DNA of 7,086 nt, taken from Lysobacterales bacterium. GTDB taxonomy: Bacteria > Pseudomonadota > Gammaproteobacteria > Xanthomonadales > SZUA-36. The stretch's first letter is position 1; every line of letters starts with the position of its first letter. The position numbers and the translations under genes are program-made. Under the pieces are notes generated by a model, which ran no database searches, was not told the origin of the DNA, and worked only from the letters and a program-made list of their open reading frames with translations. The stretch lies in NCBI GenBank assembly GCA_030637665.1, contig DAOWGA010000349.1:1-7086 (forward strand). Reading direction: 5' to 3'. Shown here piece by piece: positions 1 through 6,598 of the stretch.

Positions 1-1647
1 CAGTTCCGTGGCGTGGGCGCGGGACTGGTCGGACAGGCGGCCGCCCAGCATGCGGGCGATTTCGTCGATTCTTTCTGTTTCATCGAGCAGGGTGGTTTGC
101 ACCCGGGTCAGCCCACCGTCGGCGGATTTTTGTACCTGGATTTGCTGATCGGCACAGACAGCAACCTGGGCCAGGTGGGTAACGCACAGCGCCTGTTCGC
201 CTACGGACAGGCTTTTCAGTAAGGCACCCACGGCGTTTGCGGTGTCGCCGCCGATTCCGGCGTCGACCTCGTCGAAGATCTGGGTATGAGCCGGGTTGCC
301 GGCCTTGGAAGCAACCTTTATCGCCAGGCTGATGCGGGACAATTCGCCGCCGGAAGCCACCTTGCGCAAGGGGCCGGGTGCTGTCCCCGGATTGGCGCTG
401 ACTTTCAGTTCCAGGCGGTCGCTTCCCCGGACCGAAGGAACGCATTCGAGGTCATGCAGCACTTCTATTTCAAACTGGCCTCCTTCCATTCCGAGTTCCT
501 GCATCAAGTGGGTTACGGCAGTGGAAAGGGAGGCTGCCCTGGATTGGCGGGCTTCATGCAGATCGTGCGCGGCCTGCCGATAGTCGGTTAAGGCAGATTC
601 CAGTTCTGCTTCAATGTCTTGCAGGCGCCGATCCAGCGTAGCGGCACGCTCGAGGCGGCCTTGCAGATTTTGCAGCACCTCGGCCAGTTGTTCGGGTTCC
701 ACCCGGTGTTTACGGGCCAGGTCATGCTGGCCCTGGAGCTTCTGCTCGACCTGCGCGAGGTGCTCCGGGCTCAAGTCCAGCCGGGAAAGGGCGTTGCATA
801 TGCTGCTGCGTGCTTCTTCACAGTTGATTGCAGCTTCTCCCAGCAGTTGCATGGCATCTGCAATATCGGGGTCAAGGGAAGCGTGGTCACGCAGCCGTTC
901 GGTGGCCAGATGAATGGCGGCGCTGATGCCGTTCTGGTCGGATTCGAGGCTGGCCTGCGCGAATTCCAACGCGGCCATGATTTCGTGACCTTTCGCCAGT
1001 CGGCGGTGCTGTGATTCCAGTTCCAGAAACTCTCCGGGCGGGAGCAAGGCGCCTTCCAGTTCGGCCCGTTGGTATTCGAGCAGATCGACATCGCCAGCAT
1101 CCAGCGGCGCCTCTTTTAGCAGCGATTGCTTTTCCTGCTCCAGTTGATCCCATCTTTGGTGGCACGTTCGAACAGCTTCGAGTTTCGCCTCATGTGAACC
1201 ACCACTATCGAGCAATCGAAATTGTTCCTCACGCCTGACCAGCCGGATGTGCTCATTCTGGCCATGGATTTCCACCAGCAAATCACCCAACTCCGTTAAT
1301 TGTTGCAGAGTGACCGCGGTTCCGTTGATCCAGGCCCTGGATCGCCCGTTCTCGCTGACCAGGCGACGCAGCAGGCAAGTGCTGCCGTTGTCGAGCTCTG
1401 AAACGCGCAGCCAGGACAAGGCCCTGCTGTTCTCATCCAGGTCAAATTCAGCGCTCAGTTCGGCCCTGGCCGCGCCGGACCGAATGGCGCCGGTATCAGC
1501 ACGGTTGCCCTTCAGCAGGCCGAGTGCATCGACCAGGATGGACTTGCCCGCCCCGGTTTCACCGGTGATTGCCGTGAAACCACCCCTGAAATCCAGGTCG
1601 AGTGCTTCGACGATGGTGAAGTTGCGAATTTGAAGAAAGCTGAGCAT
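1..1647 (-). CDS. recN: DNA repair protein RecN, 3' end cut off by window
   Basis: RecN is an SMC-like ATPase that acts at DNA double-strand breaks in recombinational repair. The reverse-complement frame is open for 549 codons from the ATG at 1645-1647 to the window edge. It begins MLSFLQIRNFTIVEALDLDF, typical of the family. Walker A GETGAGKS is at residues 29-36, followed by long Glu/Gln/Leu-rich segments that fit the coiled-coil arms. The ABC signature ASGGELSRISLAI is near residue 430, Walker B IFDEVDAGIGGDTA near 456, and the H-loop stretch VTHLAQVA near 488. The conserved C-terminal ARMLGGRLSD lies close to the edge. E. coli RecN is about 553 residues, so only a few residues and the stop are missing. 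The Shine-Dalgarno is weak (GGA just upstream). It is divergent from grpE. I see no frameshift and no missing motif. The identification is firm; SOS control is known for the family, but I see no LexA box here. Confidence 0.97.
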   Translation of the reverse strand, partial: MLSFLQIRNFTIVEALDLDFRGGFTAITGETGAGKSILVDALGLLKGNRADTGAIRSGAARAELSAEFDLDENSRALSWLRVSELDNGSTCLLRRLVSENGRSRAWINGTAVTLQQLTELGDLLVEIHGQNEHIRLVRREEQFRLLDSGGSHEAKLEAVRTCHQRWDQLEQEKQSLLKEAPLDAGDVDLLEYQRAELEGALLPPGEFLELESQHRRLAKGHEIMAALEFAQASLESDQNGISAAIHLATERLRDHASLDPDIADAMQLLGEAAINCEEARSSICNALSRLDLSPEHLAQVEQKLQGQHDLARKHRVEPEQLAEVLQNLQGRLERAATLDRRLQDIEAELESALTDYRQAAHDLHEARQSRAASLSTAVTHLMQELGMEGGQFEIEVLHDLECVPSVRGSDRLELKVSANPGTAPGPLRKVASGGELSRISLAIKVASKAGNPAHTQIFDEVDAGIGGDTANAVGALLKSLSVGEQALCVTHLAQVAVCADQQIQVQKSADGGLTRVQTTLLDETERIDEIARMLGGRLSDQSRAHATEL

Positions 1648-1737
1648 CGATCCGACTTTTGGCGCGGGTAGTTAATTCTGCGCCTCAAACTAGCACGCCA
1701 CGGTTCGCCGGGCAACGCATCCGCTGCAGGAAATCCG

Positions 1738-1765
1738 CTTGAAACAAACTGCTACAACCCCATAT
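1738..1765 (+). promoter_or_regulatory. Sigma-32 (RpoH) heat-shock promoter of grpE
   Basis: The -35 element CTTGAAA (1738-1744) and the -10 element CCCCATAT (1758-1765) are separated by 13 nt. Both match the E. coli sigma-32 consensus CTTGAAA / CCCCATnT at every fixed position. Transcription would start near 1772, giving a leader of about 77 nt before the grpE ATG. The promoter lies in the 201-bp spacer between recN and grpE and points only toward grpE. I see no other strong signal in this spacer apart from a small GC hairpin (1813-1829) next to the grpE Shine-Dalgarno. Confidence 0.9.
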
Positions 1766-1835
1766 TTTGGCCAGACTGATCTTTCATTGAATTTACTGCG
1801 GACTGAAAACGGCAGCGAGGCCGCCGCTGGGCATT

Positions 1836-1839
1836 GGAG
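1836..1839 (+). promoter_or_regulatory. Shine-Dalgarno deciding the grpE start
   Basis: GGAG lies 9 nt before the ATG at 1849. An in-frame TTG at 1834 overlaps this element and therefore cannot be the start that it serves. The choice between the adjacent ATGs at 1849 and 1852 is not settled by sequence; 1849 has the more usual spacing. Confidence 0.75.
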
Positions 1840-1848
1840 TTTGTCACC

Positions 1849-2418
1849 ATGATGAAGAAAAAAGGAAACCCGTTTGAGGAGCCGGTCGAGCTAAAGGTGG
1901 AACAGGAAGTGAAATCGGGCCATGAAGAAGTTGAAACTGCGGCCCCGACACAGGAAGTCGCCGATGAAGCGCTGGTCGCAGCCGAGCAGGAACTGACCCT
2001 GCACCGGGATGCCATGTTGCGTATGCAGGCCGAAATGGAAAATCTCCGCAAACGTCTGATCCGCGACCTGGAGAAATCCCGCAGGTTCGCATTGGAACGG
2101 ATTATGAAGGACCTGTTGCAGGTGCGTGACAGCATGGAGCGGGGGTTGGAAACGGATGCAGAATCCGCCACCGCGACAGCTCTTTTGGAAGGGCAGGCGC
2201 TGACCTTAAAGATGCTGGCCAAGGTCATGCAGGACCATGGCCTGGAGCTGATCGACCCGGGGGGGGAGGCTTTCAATCCGGAATTTCACGAAGCGGTGAC
2301 GGTACTGCCTTCGGCAGACCTGGACGAAAACTCGGTGCTGGAAGTACTGCAAAAAGGTTACAAGTTGCATGATCGCCTGGTTCGCCCGGCGATGGTGGTT
2401 GTTTCGCGCAAGCCCTGA
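1849..2418 (+). CDS. grpE: Nucleotide exchange factor GrpE
   Basis: GrpE is the cytoplasmic co-chaperone that releases ADP from DnaK and so resets the chaperone cycle. The product is 189 residues, near the E. coli length of about 197. An acidic, poorly conserved N-terminus (about 1-40) leads into a long helix (about 40-95) with the conserved stretch MQAEMENLRKRLIRDLEKSR, which fits the dimerising coiled coil. The C-terminal beta domain contains FNPEFHEAVTV and ends with the family signature GYKLHDRLVRPAMVVVS (from residue 170). The start at 1849 was chosen for the GGAG 9 nt upstream. It has its own sigma-32 promoter and is followed 114 bp later by dnaK. An 8-G run at 2259-2266 lies inside the gene with the frame intact. 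Confidence 0.96.
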   Translation: MMKKKGNPFEEPVELKVEQEVKSGHEEVETAAPTQEVADEALVAAEQELTLHRDAMLRMQAEMENLRKRLIRDLEKSRRFALERIMKDLLQVRDSMERGLETDAESATATALLEGQALTLKMLAKVMQDHGLELIDPGGEAFNPEFHEAVTVLPSADLDENSVLEVLQKGYKLHDRLVRPAMVVVSRKP

Positions 2419-2448
2419 CAGCGGTATGGGATCGGCCAACGGACAACG

Positions 2449-2476
2449 ATTGAAAAAATGCGGTGCAACCCCATTT
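2449..2476 (+). promoter_or_regulatory. Sigma-32 (RpoH) heat-shock promoter of dnaK
   Basis: The -35 element ATTGAAA (2449-2455; 6 of 7 to CTTGAAA) and the -10 element CCCCATTT (2469-2476; all fixed positions) are 13 nt apart, the same spacing as the grpE promoter. The two sites also share the block CAACCCCAT and a following TGG. Transcription would start near 2483, leaving a leader of about 50 nt that is very AT-rich and contains the 12-bp palindrome ATAAAGCTTTAT (2505-2516). No terminator precedes it, so dnaK is probably read both from grpE and from this promoter. Confidence 0.88.
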
Positions 2477-2532
2477 CTGGAGCATCGATTCGTTTTATTA
2501 ATTTATAAAGCTTTATTCGGGAGACATTAAAC

Positions 2533-4443
2533 ATGGGCAAGATTATTGGTATTGACCTGGGTACCACCAACTCCTGCGTTGCAGTGATGGAAGGTGGGCA
2601 ACCCAAGGTGATTGAAAATGCCGAAGGGGACCGCACCACGCCCTCAATTGTCGCTTTCACCAAGGACGACGAGGTGCTGGTGGGCCAACCGGCAAAACGG
2701 CAGGCGGTCACCAACCCGGCGAACACTTTGTTTGCCGTCAAGCGGTTGATCGGGCGCAAGTACAGCGAAGACGTGGTGCAAAAGGACCGCGACCTGGTGC
2801 CGTACAAGATTGTAGAAGCCAAGAATGGCGACGCCTGGGTCGAAGCCGACGGCAAAAAAATGGCGCCGCCGGAAGTATCGGCGCGGGTGCTGATGAAAAT
2901 GAAGAAGACGGCCGAAGATTACCTGGGTGAAGAAGTCACCGAGGCGGTCATCACCGTGCCGGCTTACTTCAACGACTCGCAGCGCCAGGCCACCAAGGAC
3001 GCTGGCCGGATCGCGGGCCTGACGGTCAAACGCATCATCAACGAGCCGACCGCGGCCGCTCTGGCTTATGGTATGGACAAGAAGGGCGGCGATCGCAAGA
3101 TCGCAGTTTATGACCTGGGCGGTGGTACCTTCGATATATCCATCATCGAAATCGCAGAAGTGGATGGCGAACACCAGTTTGAAGTGCTGGCCACCAACGG
3201 CGACACTTTCCTCGGCGGCGAAGACTTTGACAAGCGTGTCATCGATTACCTGGTTGAAGAGTTCAAGAAAGACCAGGGTTTCGACCTGCGCAACGACCCA
3301 CTGGCCCTGCAGCGCCTCAAAGAAGGGGCCGAGCGCGCCAAGATAGAGCTGTCCTCCGGCCAGCAGACCGAAGTGAACCTGCCGTACATCACGGCCGATG
3401 CCAGTGGTCCGAAACACCTCAACATCAAACTGACTCGCGCCAAGCTGGAAGCGCTGGTGGGTGACCTGGTAACCCGCACCATCGGGCCCTGCCGTACGGC
3501 GGTGGATGACGCGGGTCTGAAAGTCAGCGACATACAGGACGTCATCCTGGTCGGCGGTCAAACCCGCATGCCCAAGGTTCAGGAAGCAGTGGCCGAGTTC
3601 TTCAACCAGGAGCCGCGTAAAGATGTGAACCCGGATGAAGCGGTTGCCGTGGGCGCCTCCATCCAGGCCGGTGTACTGGCCGGCGAGGTGAAAGATGTGC
3701 TGTTGCTGGATGTGACTCCTCTGTCTCTGGGCATCGAAACCCTGGGCGGCGTGATGACCAAGCTGATCGAGAAGAACACGACGATTCCGACCAAGGCTGC
3801 GCAAGTCTTTTCCACGGCCGAGAACAACCAGACCGCCGTCACTGTGCACGTGCTGCAAGGTGAACGCGAAATGGCCTCGGCCAACAAGTCACTGGCCCGT
3901 TTCGATCTGGCCGGCCTGGCGGCTGCGCCGCGGGGCATGCCCCAGATCGAGGTCACTTTCGACATTGATGCCAATGGCATCATGCACGTTAGCGCACTGG
4001 ACAAGGCCACCGGCAAGGAACAGAAGATCGAAATCAAGGCCGGTTCCGGGTTGTCGGACGCGGAAATCGAGCAAATGGTGAAAGACGCCGAGTTGCACGC
4101 TGAAGAAGACCGCAAGTTCCACGAACTGGTCACAGCGCGCAACAGCGCGGATGCCATTGTGCACGCCACGCAGTCCAGCCTGAAGGAAATGGGTGACAAG
4201 ATCAGCGACGATGAGCGCAAGAACATCGAAAGTGCGATCGATAATGTCGAGGAAGCCATGAAGGGTGACGACAAGGAAAGCATCGATTCTGCGGTGGAGA
4301 AACTGTCCGAAGCCGGCCAGGTGATCTACCAGAAGGCAGCCGAGCAGGCCCAGGCCGAAGGTGAAGCCGAGGAGGCTGCCGGAGACGATGATGTTGTCGA
4401 TGCCGAGTTCGAAGAAGTGAACGAGGATAAGAAAGACGACTGA
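2533..4443 (+). CDS. dnaK: Molecular chaperone DnaK (Hsp70)
   Basis: DnaK binds exposed hydrophobic peptides in an ATP-controlled cycle with DnaJ and GrpE in the cytoplasm. The 636-residue product matches the family length (E. coli 638). The actin-like ATPase domain (about 1-385) begins [20 protein letters not shown] and has K70 (ATP hydrolysis) and GGTFD with T199 and D201 (phosphate loop), all at E. coli numbering. The interdomain linker VLLLD is at 389-393. The substrate-binding domain follows (about 394-507, containing [12 protein letters not shown]), then the helical lid and an acidic tail containing VVDAEFEEV. The start ATG has GGGAG (2519-2523) 9 nt upstream. Regulation: its own sigma-32 promoter, with a strong terminator 25 bp after the stop. 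Nothing is missing or odd. A long open frame on the opposite strand is a codon-bias shadow. Confidence 0.99.
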   Translation: MGKIIGIDLGTTNSCVAVMEGGQPKVIENAEGDRTTPSIVAFTKDDEVLVGQPAKRQAVTNPANTLFAVKRLIGRKYSEDVVQKDRDLVPYKIVEAKNGDAWVEADGKKMAPPEVSARVLMKMKKTAEDYLGEEVTEAVITVPAYFNDSQRQATKDAGRIAGLTVKRIINEPTAAALAYGMDKKGGDRKIAVYDLGGGTFDISIIEIAEVDGEHQFEVLATNGDTFLGGEDFDKRVIDYLVEEFKKDQGFDLRNDPLALQRLKEGAERAKIELSSGQQTEVNLPYITADASGPKHLNIKLTRAKLEALVGDLVTRTIGPCRTAVDDAGLKVSDIQDVILVGGQTRMPKVQEAVAEFFNQEPRKDVNPDEAVAVGASIQAGVLAGEVKDVLLLDVTPLSLGIETLGGVMTKLIEKNTTIPTKAAQVFSTAENNQTAVTVHVLQGEREMASANKSLARFDLAGLAAAPRGMPQIEVTFDIDANGIMHVSALDKATGKEQKIEIKAGSGLSDAEIEQMVKDAELHAEEDRKFHELVTARNSADAIVHATQSSLKEMGDKISDDERKNIESAIDNVEEAMKGDDKESIDSAVEKLSEAGQVIYQKAAEQAQAEGEAEEAAGDDDVVDAEFEEVNEDKKDD

Positions 4444-4467
4444 TCAGGTTTTGAGCCTGCTATAAGG

Positions 4468-4492
4468 ACCCCGGCTGTGGCCGGGGTTTTTT
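4468..4492 (+). terminator. Intrinsic terminator after dnaK
   Basis: A perfect 7-bp GC stem, CCCCGGC (4469-4475) with GCCGGGG (4480-4486), closes a TGTG loop and is followed by six T (4487-4492); one further A-T pair extends the base. It begins 25 bp after the dnaK stop. It should end much of the grpE-dnaK transcript and lower read-through into dnaJ, although terminators at this place are often only partial. Confidence 0.9.
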
Positions 4493-4531
4493 ATGAGCCT
4501 GATGCAATATGCGGGCTAAAGCGCTTAAAAC

Positions 4532-4560
4532 CTTGAATTCAAATTTGGTCAACCTCAAAT
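4532..4560 (+). promoter_or_regulatory. Possible degenerate sigma-32 promoter of dnaJ
   Basis: A -35-like CTTGAAT (4532-4538; 6 of 7) is followed after 14 nt by CCTCAAAT (4553-4560), which matches CCCCATnT at 5 of 7 fixed positions. It lies just downstream of the dnaK terminator and about 28 bp before the dnaJ ATG, where a promoter would be needed if the terminator is efficient. It is much weaker than the grpE and dnaK promoters, and could be chance. Confidence 0.4.
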
Positions 4561-4565
4561 CTGGT
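4539..4565 (+). repeat. Tandem 11-bp direct repeat upstream of dnaJ
   Basis: TCAAATTTGGT (4539-4549) and TCAAATCTGGT (4555-4565) differ by one base and are 16 bp apart start to start. The left copy overlaps the 10-bp palindrome TTGAATTCAA (4533-4542). The block sits between the dnaK terminator and the dnaJ start, overlapping the possible promoter. I do not recognise it as the site of a known regulator. Confidence 0.5.
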
Positions 4566-4587
4566 GCAGCAATAACGGAAACCTGGA

Positions 4588-5721
4588 ATGGCAAAGCGCG
4601 ACTACTACGAAATTCTTGGCGTGCAAAAATCGGCAAGTGACGATGAGCTGAAAAAAGCCTATCGCCGCCTGGCGATGAAGCATCATCCGGATCGAAATCC
4701 GGATGACGAATCCACGCAGGAGCATTTCAAGGAAGCCAAAGAGGCCTACGAGATTCTGAAGGACCCCAAGAAGCGGTCTGCCTATGACCAGTTCGGTCAT
4801 GCCGCGGTGGATCCTTCCGCCCGGGGGCCGGGTGGTCCAGGCGGTTTCCACGGGGATGTGGGCGACATTTTCGGCGACATTTTCGGCGATATATTTGGTG
4901 GTGGCGGCCGTCGCGGCGGTGCACAGCGCCAACGCGGTGCGGATTTGCGCTTCGCGCTGGACCTCAACCTGGAAGACGCCGTTTCAGGGCTGACCCGTGA
5001 AATCAAGGTGCCGACGCTGGGAGAGTGCAAGGCATGCAATGGCAGTGGCGCCCGGGACGGCCAGAAAGAAACCTGCAGCACTTGCCGAGGTGTGGGCCAG
5101 GTTCGCATGCAACAGGGTATCTTCTCGGTTCAGCAAACCTGTCCTGCCTGCCAGGGCGCGGGTCAGCGCATCAGCAATCCCTGTCCCAGTTGTAGCGGTC
5201 ATGGACGGGTCCGGGAAACCCGAACCTTGTCTGTAAAAATCCCCGCCGGAGTCGACAGTGGTGACCGGATTCGACTGGCAGGTGAGGGCGAGGCCGGTAT
5301 GAACGGAGCCCCGGCAGGCGACCTTTACGTGGAAGTACGCGTGCGGCCGCACGGCATTTTCGAGCGTGACGGTGATGATCTCTATTGCGAAGTGCCCATC
5401 CCCTTCACCCTGGCCGCTCTGGGCGGTGAGTTGGAAATTCCAACACTGGCTGGCCAGGTCAAACTGAAGATTCCCACCGAAACACAATCCGGACGCATGT
5501 TCCGCCTGAAGAGCAAAGGGGTTAAGTCCGTGCGCAGTCACCGCACCGCCGACCTGATGTGCCGCGTGGTGCTCGAAACGCCGGTCAAGCTCACGCGGGA
5601 ACAAAAAGAGCTGCTGAAGCAATTTGAAAGCTCCTACAGCAACGACAATACAGTGCACAATCCGCGGGCGGATTCCTGGCTCAAAGGCGTCAGGGAATTT
5701 TTCGACCGCATGACTTCCTGA
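4588..5721 (+). CDS. dnaJ: Co-chaperone DnaJ (Hsp40, type I)
   Basis: DnaJ delivers unfolded substrates to DnaK and stimulates its ATPase. The 377-residue product has the full type I layout (E. coli 376). The J domain (1-70) has the HPD motif at 33-35. A Gly/Phe-rich linker (about 75-115) contains three GDIF-type units. The zinc-binding domain has four CxxCxGxG repeats: CKACNGSG (147-154), CSTCRGVG (163-170), CPACQGAG (185-192) and CPSCSGHG (199-206). Two C-terminal substrate-binding domains follow ([15 protein letters not shown] onward). The ATG at 4588 matches the family start; the Shine-Dalgarno is modest (GGAA, 4577-4580). It is separated from dnaK by a terminator, but from dapB by only 13 bp, so dnaJ and dapB are probably one transcript. 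All metal-binding cysteines are present. Confidence 0.98.
   Translation: MAKRDYYEILGVQKSASDDELKKAYRRLAMKHHPDRNPDDESTQEHFKEAKEAYEILKDPKKRSAYDQFGHAAVDPSARGPGGPGGFHGDVGDIFGDIFGDIFGGGGRRGGAQRQRGADLRFALDLNLEDAVSGLTREIKVPTLGECKACNGSGARDGQKETCSTCRGVGQVRMQQGIFSVQQTCPACQGAGQRISNPCPSCSGHGRVRETRTLSVKIPAGVDSGDRIRLAGEGEAGMNGAPAGDLYVEVRVRPHGIFERDGDDLYCEVPIPFTLAALGGELEIPTLAGQVKLKIPTETQSGRMFRLKSKGVKSVRSHRTADLMCRVVLETPVKLTREQKELLKQFESSYSNDNTVHNPRADSWLKGVREFFDRMTS
4861..4896 (+). repeat. 12-bp tandem repeat in the dnaJ G/F region
   Basis: Two identical copies of GGCGACATTTTC (4861-4872, 4873-4884) are followed by a third copy with three changes (4885-4896). They encode GDIF three times. Similar repeated DIFGD units occur in the Gly/Phe linker of E. 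coli DnaJ, so this is probably a normal family feature, though one copy could be gained or lost in frame. Confidence 0.85.
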
Positions 5722-5734
5722 GCGGTACAGTCAA

Positions 5735-6469
5735 ATGATCGAGATCGTAATTCATGGCGCAGGCCGCATGGCCGAAGCGATAGTCAATGCCGCAAAGTCA
5801 CGTGATGACCTGCTAATCGTGGCTACCATAGGGCCTGATTCTCCCGACTGGGAATCACCCATCCCTCACTTTTTTTCTCTTCAGGCATTACCGGCCCTGC
5901 CGGCCCTGTTGATAGATTTCACCCTGCCGGATGGAACACGGACAGCCGCGGAATGGTGTGCAGATAATGATGTGGCGCTTTTGAGTGGCGTAACCGGGTT
6001 GCGGGACGAAGCGACTGTGGCGCTGCAGGAAGCCGCGAAGCGCGTTCCAGTGCTCTGGTCCCCCAACCTCAGTCTCGGCATCAACCTGCTGGCCGAACTG
6101 GCCAGGCGGGCCGCTGCCGTGCTGGACCCTGACACACCAGTCGCGATTGAGGACATCCACCACCAGTGGAAAAAGGACGCTCCTTCCGGCACCGCCCTCA
6201 TGCTGGGTGAGGCCATCAACTCGCAACGCGGTGACGAAGCAGGGGAACTGGAATACTCATCAATACGCGAAGGCGAGGTGGTCGGGGTGCACACCATCAC
6301 CTATACAATGGCTGGAGAGGAGATTGATCTTGTTCACCGCGCTCACGACCGGAAAATTTATGCAGTGGGCGCCCTGTCCGCGGGTAAGTGGCTGATCAGT
6401 CAATACGCCGGCCTTTACTCGGCTGCAGACTGGCTGGCGGGCCGGATCAATGGCATGGATGAGGCGTGA
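5735..6469 (+). CDS. dapB: 4-hydroxy-tetrahydrodipicolinate reductase DapB, short form
   Basis: DapB uses NAD(P)H to reduce 4-hydroxy-tetrahydrodipicolinate in the diaminopimelate/lysine pathway, which also feeds peptidoglycan. The product is 244 residues against 273 in E. coli; the loss is mainly in the N-terminal nucleotide-binding half. Seen here: LIDFTLPDGT (59-68), the GVTG cofactor loop, SPNLSLGIN, and the catalytic stretch EDIHHQWKKDAPSGTA with H142, H143 and K146 aligning with E. coli H159, H160 and K163. The C-terminus has VGVHTI, GEEIDLVHRAHDR, GALSAGKWL and GLY. Odd: the usual GxxGRMG loop near the N-terminus reads HGAGRMA. No strong Shine-Dalgarno is visible; the start lies 13 bp after the dnaJ stop, so translation may be coupled. 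Function is very likely intact because the catalytic site is complete. Confidence 0.93.
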   Translation: MIEIVIHGAGRMAEAIVNAAKSRDDLLIVATIGPDSPDWESPIPHFFSLQALPALPALLIDFTLPDGTRTAAEWCADNDVALLSGVTGLRDEATVALQEAAKRVPVLWSPNLSLGINLLAELARRAAAVLDPDTPVAIEDIHHQWKKDAPSGTALMLGEAINSQRGDEAGELEYSSIREGEVVGVHTITYTMAGEEIDLVHRAHDRKIYAVGALSAGKWLISQYAGLYSAADWLAGRINGMDEA

Positions 6470-6501
6470 GGGGCAAGGCGGCATTTCCTTCACATTTGGG
6501 T

Positions 6502-6530
6502 TAGACATGACATCCCCGCTCCGTTAGAAT
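6502..6530 (+). promoter_or_regulatory. Sigma-70 promoter of carA
   Basis: TAGACA (6502-6507; 5 of 6 to TTGACA) and TAGAAT (6525-6530; 5 of 6 to TATAAT) are exactly 17 nt apart. Transcription should begin at about 6536-6538, giving a leader of about 110 nt before carA. It lies 32 bp after the dapB stop, with no terminator between, so some read-through from dnaJ-dapB is also possible. Confidence 0.7.
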
Positions 6531-6535
6531 TTGAA

Positions 6536-6598
6536 CGCTTAGAACAACACCCGGGGCGTTGCAGCTCAAGGGGCATAAATTGACTGAATTTCTAAGCG
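6536..6598 (+). promoter_or_regulatory. Possible antiterminator stem in the carA leader
   Basis: CGCTTAGAA (6536-6544) and TTCTAAGCG (6590-6598) are perfect 9-bp inverted complements. The left arm begins at the predicted transcript 5' end. The right arm shares 6594-6598 with the 5' arm of the downstream hairpin, so the two structures cannot form together. The 45-nt loop contains the imperfect dyad CAAC-ACCC / GGGGC-GTTG (6545-6561) and the leader Shine-Dalgarno AAGGGG (6568-6573). The complementarity is seen directly; the antiterminator role is inferred. Confidence 0.5.

Noticed and set aside
1687..1715. Minus-strand TTGCCC-17-TAGTTT as a recN promoter
   Set aside because: The spacing is right, but only 4 of 6 and 3 of 6 positions match; too weak to annotate.
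1834..1848. TTG start at 1834 for grpE
   Set aside because: The TTG overlaps the GGAG that serves the ATG at 1849, and has no ribosome site of its own.
1648..1848. CIRCE element or HrcA-type control of grpE
   Set aside because: No TTAGCACTC-N9-GAGTGCTAA dyad is visible here or before dnaK and dnaJ; sigma-32 promoters explain the control instead.
1752..2276. 174-codon minus-strand frame opposite grpE
   Set aside because: It is Ser/Arg-rich low-complexity translation typical of an antisense shadow, and overlaps the whole of grpE and its promoter region.
2644..3858. 404-codon open frame on the minus strand opposite dnaK
   Set aside because: Long antisense frames opposite hsp70 genes are a well-known result of their codon bias. 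There is no ribosome site or promoter, and dnaK on the other strand is certain.
4861..4896. Tandem 12-bp repeat as a mobile or variable element
   Set aside because: It encodes the DIFGD-type units common in the DnaJ Gly/Phe linker, so it is a normal coding repeat.
4984..5658. 224-codon open frame on the minus strand opposite dnaJ
   Set aside because: It is a shadow of dnaJ codon use; no initiation signals and no recognisable domain were seen.
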